DNA of 6,194 bases, from NCBI GenBank assembly GCA_937910975.1, contig CALEMZ010000391.1, forward strand, positions 1 to 6,194, written 5' to 3'. Below are positions 4,664-6,194 of this stretch, one piece after another (within the stretch, counting starts at the first letter, position 1; each line of letters opens with the position of its first letter). The stretch is from an uncultured Pseudorhodobacter sp. (lineage in GTDB: Bacteria > Pseudomonadota > Alphaproteobacteria > Rhodobacterales > Rhodobacteraceae). Made by a program: the position numbers and the translations under genes. The notes under the pieces are model-generated. The model was not told the DNA's origin, did not search any database, and saw only the letters and a list, made by a program, of their open reading frames with translations.

Positions 4664-5397
4664 TGCGCCAAACAGCCCTAGCGTTTGACGGACTGACCGT
4701 GCGCTATGGGGCGGTGACGGCAGTGGATGGCGTGAGCGCACAGATTCCCACCGGGGCGATGACCGCGATTGTCGGCCCCAATGGTGCGGGTAAATCGACC
4801 TTGCTCAAAGCCGCACTTGGGGTGGTGGAGAAATCTGCCGGGCAGGCAGAGTTTTTCGGCCAAACCTTGGATCAGGCGCGCGCAAAGGTGGCCTATATGC
4901 CGCAGCGTGCCTCGGTCGATTGGGATTTTCCGATCCGGGTGATTGATGTGGTGCTGATGGGCATGCAGCGCAAGCTGGGCCTGTTGCGCCCGGTGCGGGC
5001 GGAAGATCGGGATTGGGCGATGGGTTGCCTTGACCGGGTTAACATGCGTGATTTCGCCACGCGCCAGATCGGTGCCTTGTCGGGCGGGCAGCAGCAGCGG
5101 GTGTTTCTGGCGCGGGCCTTGGCGCAAGGGGCGGAGCTGTATTTGCTTGATGAGCCATTCGCCGGGGTGGATGCCAAAACCGAGGCGGCGATTGTGACCG
5201 TGTTGCAATCCTTGCGCGATGAGGGGGCGGCGGTGGTCGCGGTGCATCATGATCTTGCCTCGGTGCCAGTATGGTTTGACCGGGTGCTGTTGCTGAACCG
5301 CAAGCTGATTGCGGCGGGGGCGATGGCGGAAACCTTCACGCCTGAGAACCTGCGGGCGACCTATGGCGGGGTATTGCCTGCCATGCAGGTGGCTTAA
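4663..5397 (+). CDS. troB: Manganese/zinc ABC transporter ATP-binding protein
   Basis: A 244-residue ABC ATPase, the cytoplasmic motor of the transporter. In order it has an aromatic A-loop tyrosine (V-R-Y-G, Tyr15), the Walker A motif G-P-N-G-A-G-K-S-T (38-46), and the Q-loop M-P-Q-R (Gln81) followed by the family mark V-D-W-D-F-P (85-90). Next come the signature L-S-G-G-Q (139-143), Walker B L-Y-L-L-D-E-P with Glu164, the D-loop G-V-D, and the switch histidine His196 in V-H-H-D-L. The V-D-W-D-F-P stretch and overall length match ATPases of the Mn/Zn/Fe ABC-3 transporters (TroB, MntB, ZnuC, SitB). The gene starts on the last base of the substrate-binding gene's stop (TAATG), so translation is probably coupled. 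No residues needed for ATP hydrolysis are missing. Confidence 0.95.
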   Translation: MRQTALAFDGLTVRYGAVTAVDGVSAQIPTGAMTAIVGPNGAGKSTLLKAALGVVEKSAGQAEFFGQTLDQARAKVAYMPQRASVDWDFPIRVIDVVLMGMQRKLGLLRPVRAEDRDWAMGCLDRVNMRDFATRQIGALSGGQQQRVFLARALAQGAELYLLDEPFAGVDAKTEAAIVTVLQSLRDEGAAVVAVHHDLASVPVWFDRVLLLNRKLIAAGAMAETFTPENLRATYGGVLPAMQVA

Positions 5398-5398
5398 G

Positions 5399-5506
5399 AT
5401 GGCAGGCTTTTGGCCGGTTGCGCGGGCCTTTGGCTGTGCCGCGACGCTTTGCAAAGCGCAATTAGATATCCTTGACCAGATGATGCAGGGCGCGCGCGAT
5501 GTTTGA
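5399..5506 (+). CDS. Small ORF (35 codons) between the ATPase and permease genes
   Basis: An ATG one base after the ATPase stop opens a 35-residue frame that ends 8 bases inside the permease gene, so it bridges the gap exactly. The first half is nonpolar and contains two cysteines (M-A-G-F-W-P-V-A-R-A-F-G-C-A-A-T-L-C). The second half is amphipathic (K-A-Q-L-D-I-L-D-Q-M-M-Q-G-A-R-D-V) and could form a helix. AGGTGG within the ATPase 3' end (about 5387-5392) could serve as ribosome site. I recognise no family. It may be a real small protein that assists or tunes the transporter, or only a leader-like frame that carries ribosomes to the permease start. The frame also continues upstream through the ATPase as an alternative reading, so openness alone is weak evidence. 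Confidence 0.4.
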   Translation: MAGFWPVARAFGCAATLCKAQLDILDQMMQGARDV

Positions 5507-6194
5507 GGCGCTGCTTTTGCAATCGGGCTATAACGCAACGCTGGTGACACTGGGGGCTGCGGCCTTGGGGTTGGCGACGGGCGCTGTCGGTTCATTTTTG
5601 TTTTTGCGCCGCCGCTCTTTGGTGCCTGATGCCATGGCCCATGCCACTTTGCCGGGGGTTGGCATTGCCTTTCTGGTGATGGTGGCCCTGGGGGGCGAGG
5701 GGCGGTTTTTGCCGGGCTTGTTGCTGGGGGCGGGGGTGTCTTCGCTTCTGGGGCTTTGGGTGTTGCAGGGTTTGGTGCGCGGTACGCGCCTGCCGGAGGA
5801 TGCGGCGATCGGGGCCGTGCTGTCAGTGTTTTATGGCGCGGGTATTGTGCTGCTGACTTATATTCAGAGTTTGGGCGCAGGGCGGCAGGCCGGGCTGGAG
5901 GGGTTCTTGCTAGGCTCTACCGCCGGGATGCTGCGCGAGGATGTATATCTGATCGCGGGCGGCGGGGTGTTGGTGCTGGTGGCCTTGGCGCTGTTGCGGC
6001 GCGTGTTGGTCATGGTGGCTTTTGACCCCGGTTATGCAAGTGTGATGGGTATTCGTCCGGTATGGGTGGATGTGGCGCTGATGGGATTGGTGTTGGCGGT
6101 AGTCTTGCTGGGTATTCGGGTGGTGGGGGCGATTTTGGTGGTGGCGTTGCTGATCACCCCGGCGGTTTGTGCCCGGATGTGGACGGATCGGGCG
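5499..6194 (+). CDS. troC: Manganese/zinc ABC transporter permease, ABC-3 family (3' end outside window)
   Basis: The first 232 codons of an integral membrane permease, running off the window end without a stop; family members are about 270-300 residues. Hydrophobic segments visible at about 13-36, 50-66, 71-93, 102-122, 150-174 and 188-222 (the last long enough for two helices) fit the multi-spanning ABC-3 fold. Family marks are R-R-R-S-L-V-P-D-A-M-A-H-A-T-L-P-G-V-G (37-55), corresponding to the G-D-A-x-S-H-A-x-L-P-G motif, then F-D-P-G-Y-A-S-V-M-G (175-184) and V-G-A-I-L-V-V-A-L-L-I-T-P-A (209-222). It forms the metal channel with the ATPase. ATG at 5499 is preceded by AGGG (5487-5490) at 8 bases and overlaps the small ORF by 8 bases. 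A second permease gene may follow, as in tro, mnt and sit operons that carry two. Confidence 0.93.
   Translation, partial: MFEALLLQSGYNATLVTLGAAALGLATGAVGSFLFLRRRSLVPDAMAHATLPGVGIAFLVMVALGGEGRFLPGLLLGAGVSSLLGLWVLQGLVRGTRLPEDAAIGAVLSVFYGAGIVLLTYIQSLGAGRQAGLEGFLLGSTAGMLREDVYLIAGGGVLVLVALALLRRVLVMVAFDPGYASVMGIRPVWVDVALMGLVLAVVLLGIRVVGAILVVALLITPAVCARMWTDRA

Noticed and set aside
4678..5595. Long - strand open frame (305 codons) opposite the ATPase gene
   Set aside because: It covers an unmistakable ABC ATPase gene on the + strand, and its own translation is rich in Pro, His, Arg and Gln without motifs.
5756..6025. + strand frame (89 codons) within the permease region
   Set aside because: Overlaps the permease in another frame. 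The permease frame has clear membrane segments and family motifs, while this one is only Gly/Arg/Ala-rich.

Overview
The window looks like chromosomal DNA from an alphaproteobacterium, most likely a Rhodobacterales (Rhodobacter/Roseobacter-type) species. This rests on the GC-rich coding sequence, on the protein families, and on a Fur-family (Mur-like) operator in front of a manganese/zinc ABC transporter. I see no phage, transposon, CRISPR, tRNA or rRNA sequence, and every gene looks intact apart from the two cut by the window edges.

Left part (1-1531). The 3' end of a class I/II PLP-dependent aminotransferase gene (+) converges on a two-gene rhodanese operon (-). Only 21 bases separate the two stop codons, and the + strand terminator lies partly inside the last codons of the second rhodanese. 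The rhodanese operon is transcribed from about 1275 downwards. It encodes first a soluble single-domain rhodanese with an unusual active-site loop (C-Y-C-N-A-Y-N-R), then a membrane-anchored rhodanese with a canonical C-R-S-G-N-R loop and a C-terminal C-x-x-C. The two are coupled by a TGATG stop/start. A 284-base gene-free stretch (1248-1531) holds their promoter and several inverted repeats.

Middle part (1532-3624). metY (-) encodes O-acetylhomoserine sulfhydrylase, a PLP enzyme that fixes sulfide into homocysteine. It sits next to the rhodaneses, so the left half has a loose sulfur theme. Divergent from metY is a small lipoprotein lytic transglycosylase (+) with its own ribosome site and a hairpin terminator.

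Right part (3625-6194). A metal-uptake operon (+) encodes a TroA/MntA-type periplasmic binding protein, an ABC ATPase, a 35-codon small ORF and an ABC-3 permease cut by the window end. The genes are packed with 1-base overlap, 1-base spacing and 8-base overlap. The promoter is the most striking element. A TTGACT/TATATA pair has a 17-base spacer that is exactly a palindrome (TTGCGAA-N3-TTCGCAA). A second, longer palindrome lies 28 bases upstream. The predicted transcription start coincides with the start codon, which suggests a leaderless mRNA repressed by a Fur-family metal sensor.

No wholly new system is evident. The points most worth a second look are the leaderless, doubly operated metal promoter, the small ORF inside the transporter operon, the atypical rhodanese pair, and the terminator embedded in coding sequence.
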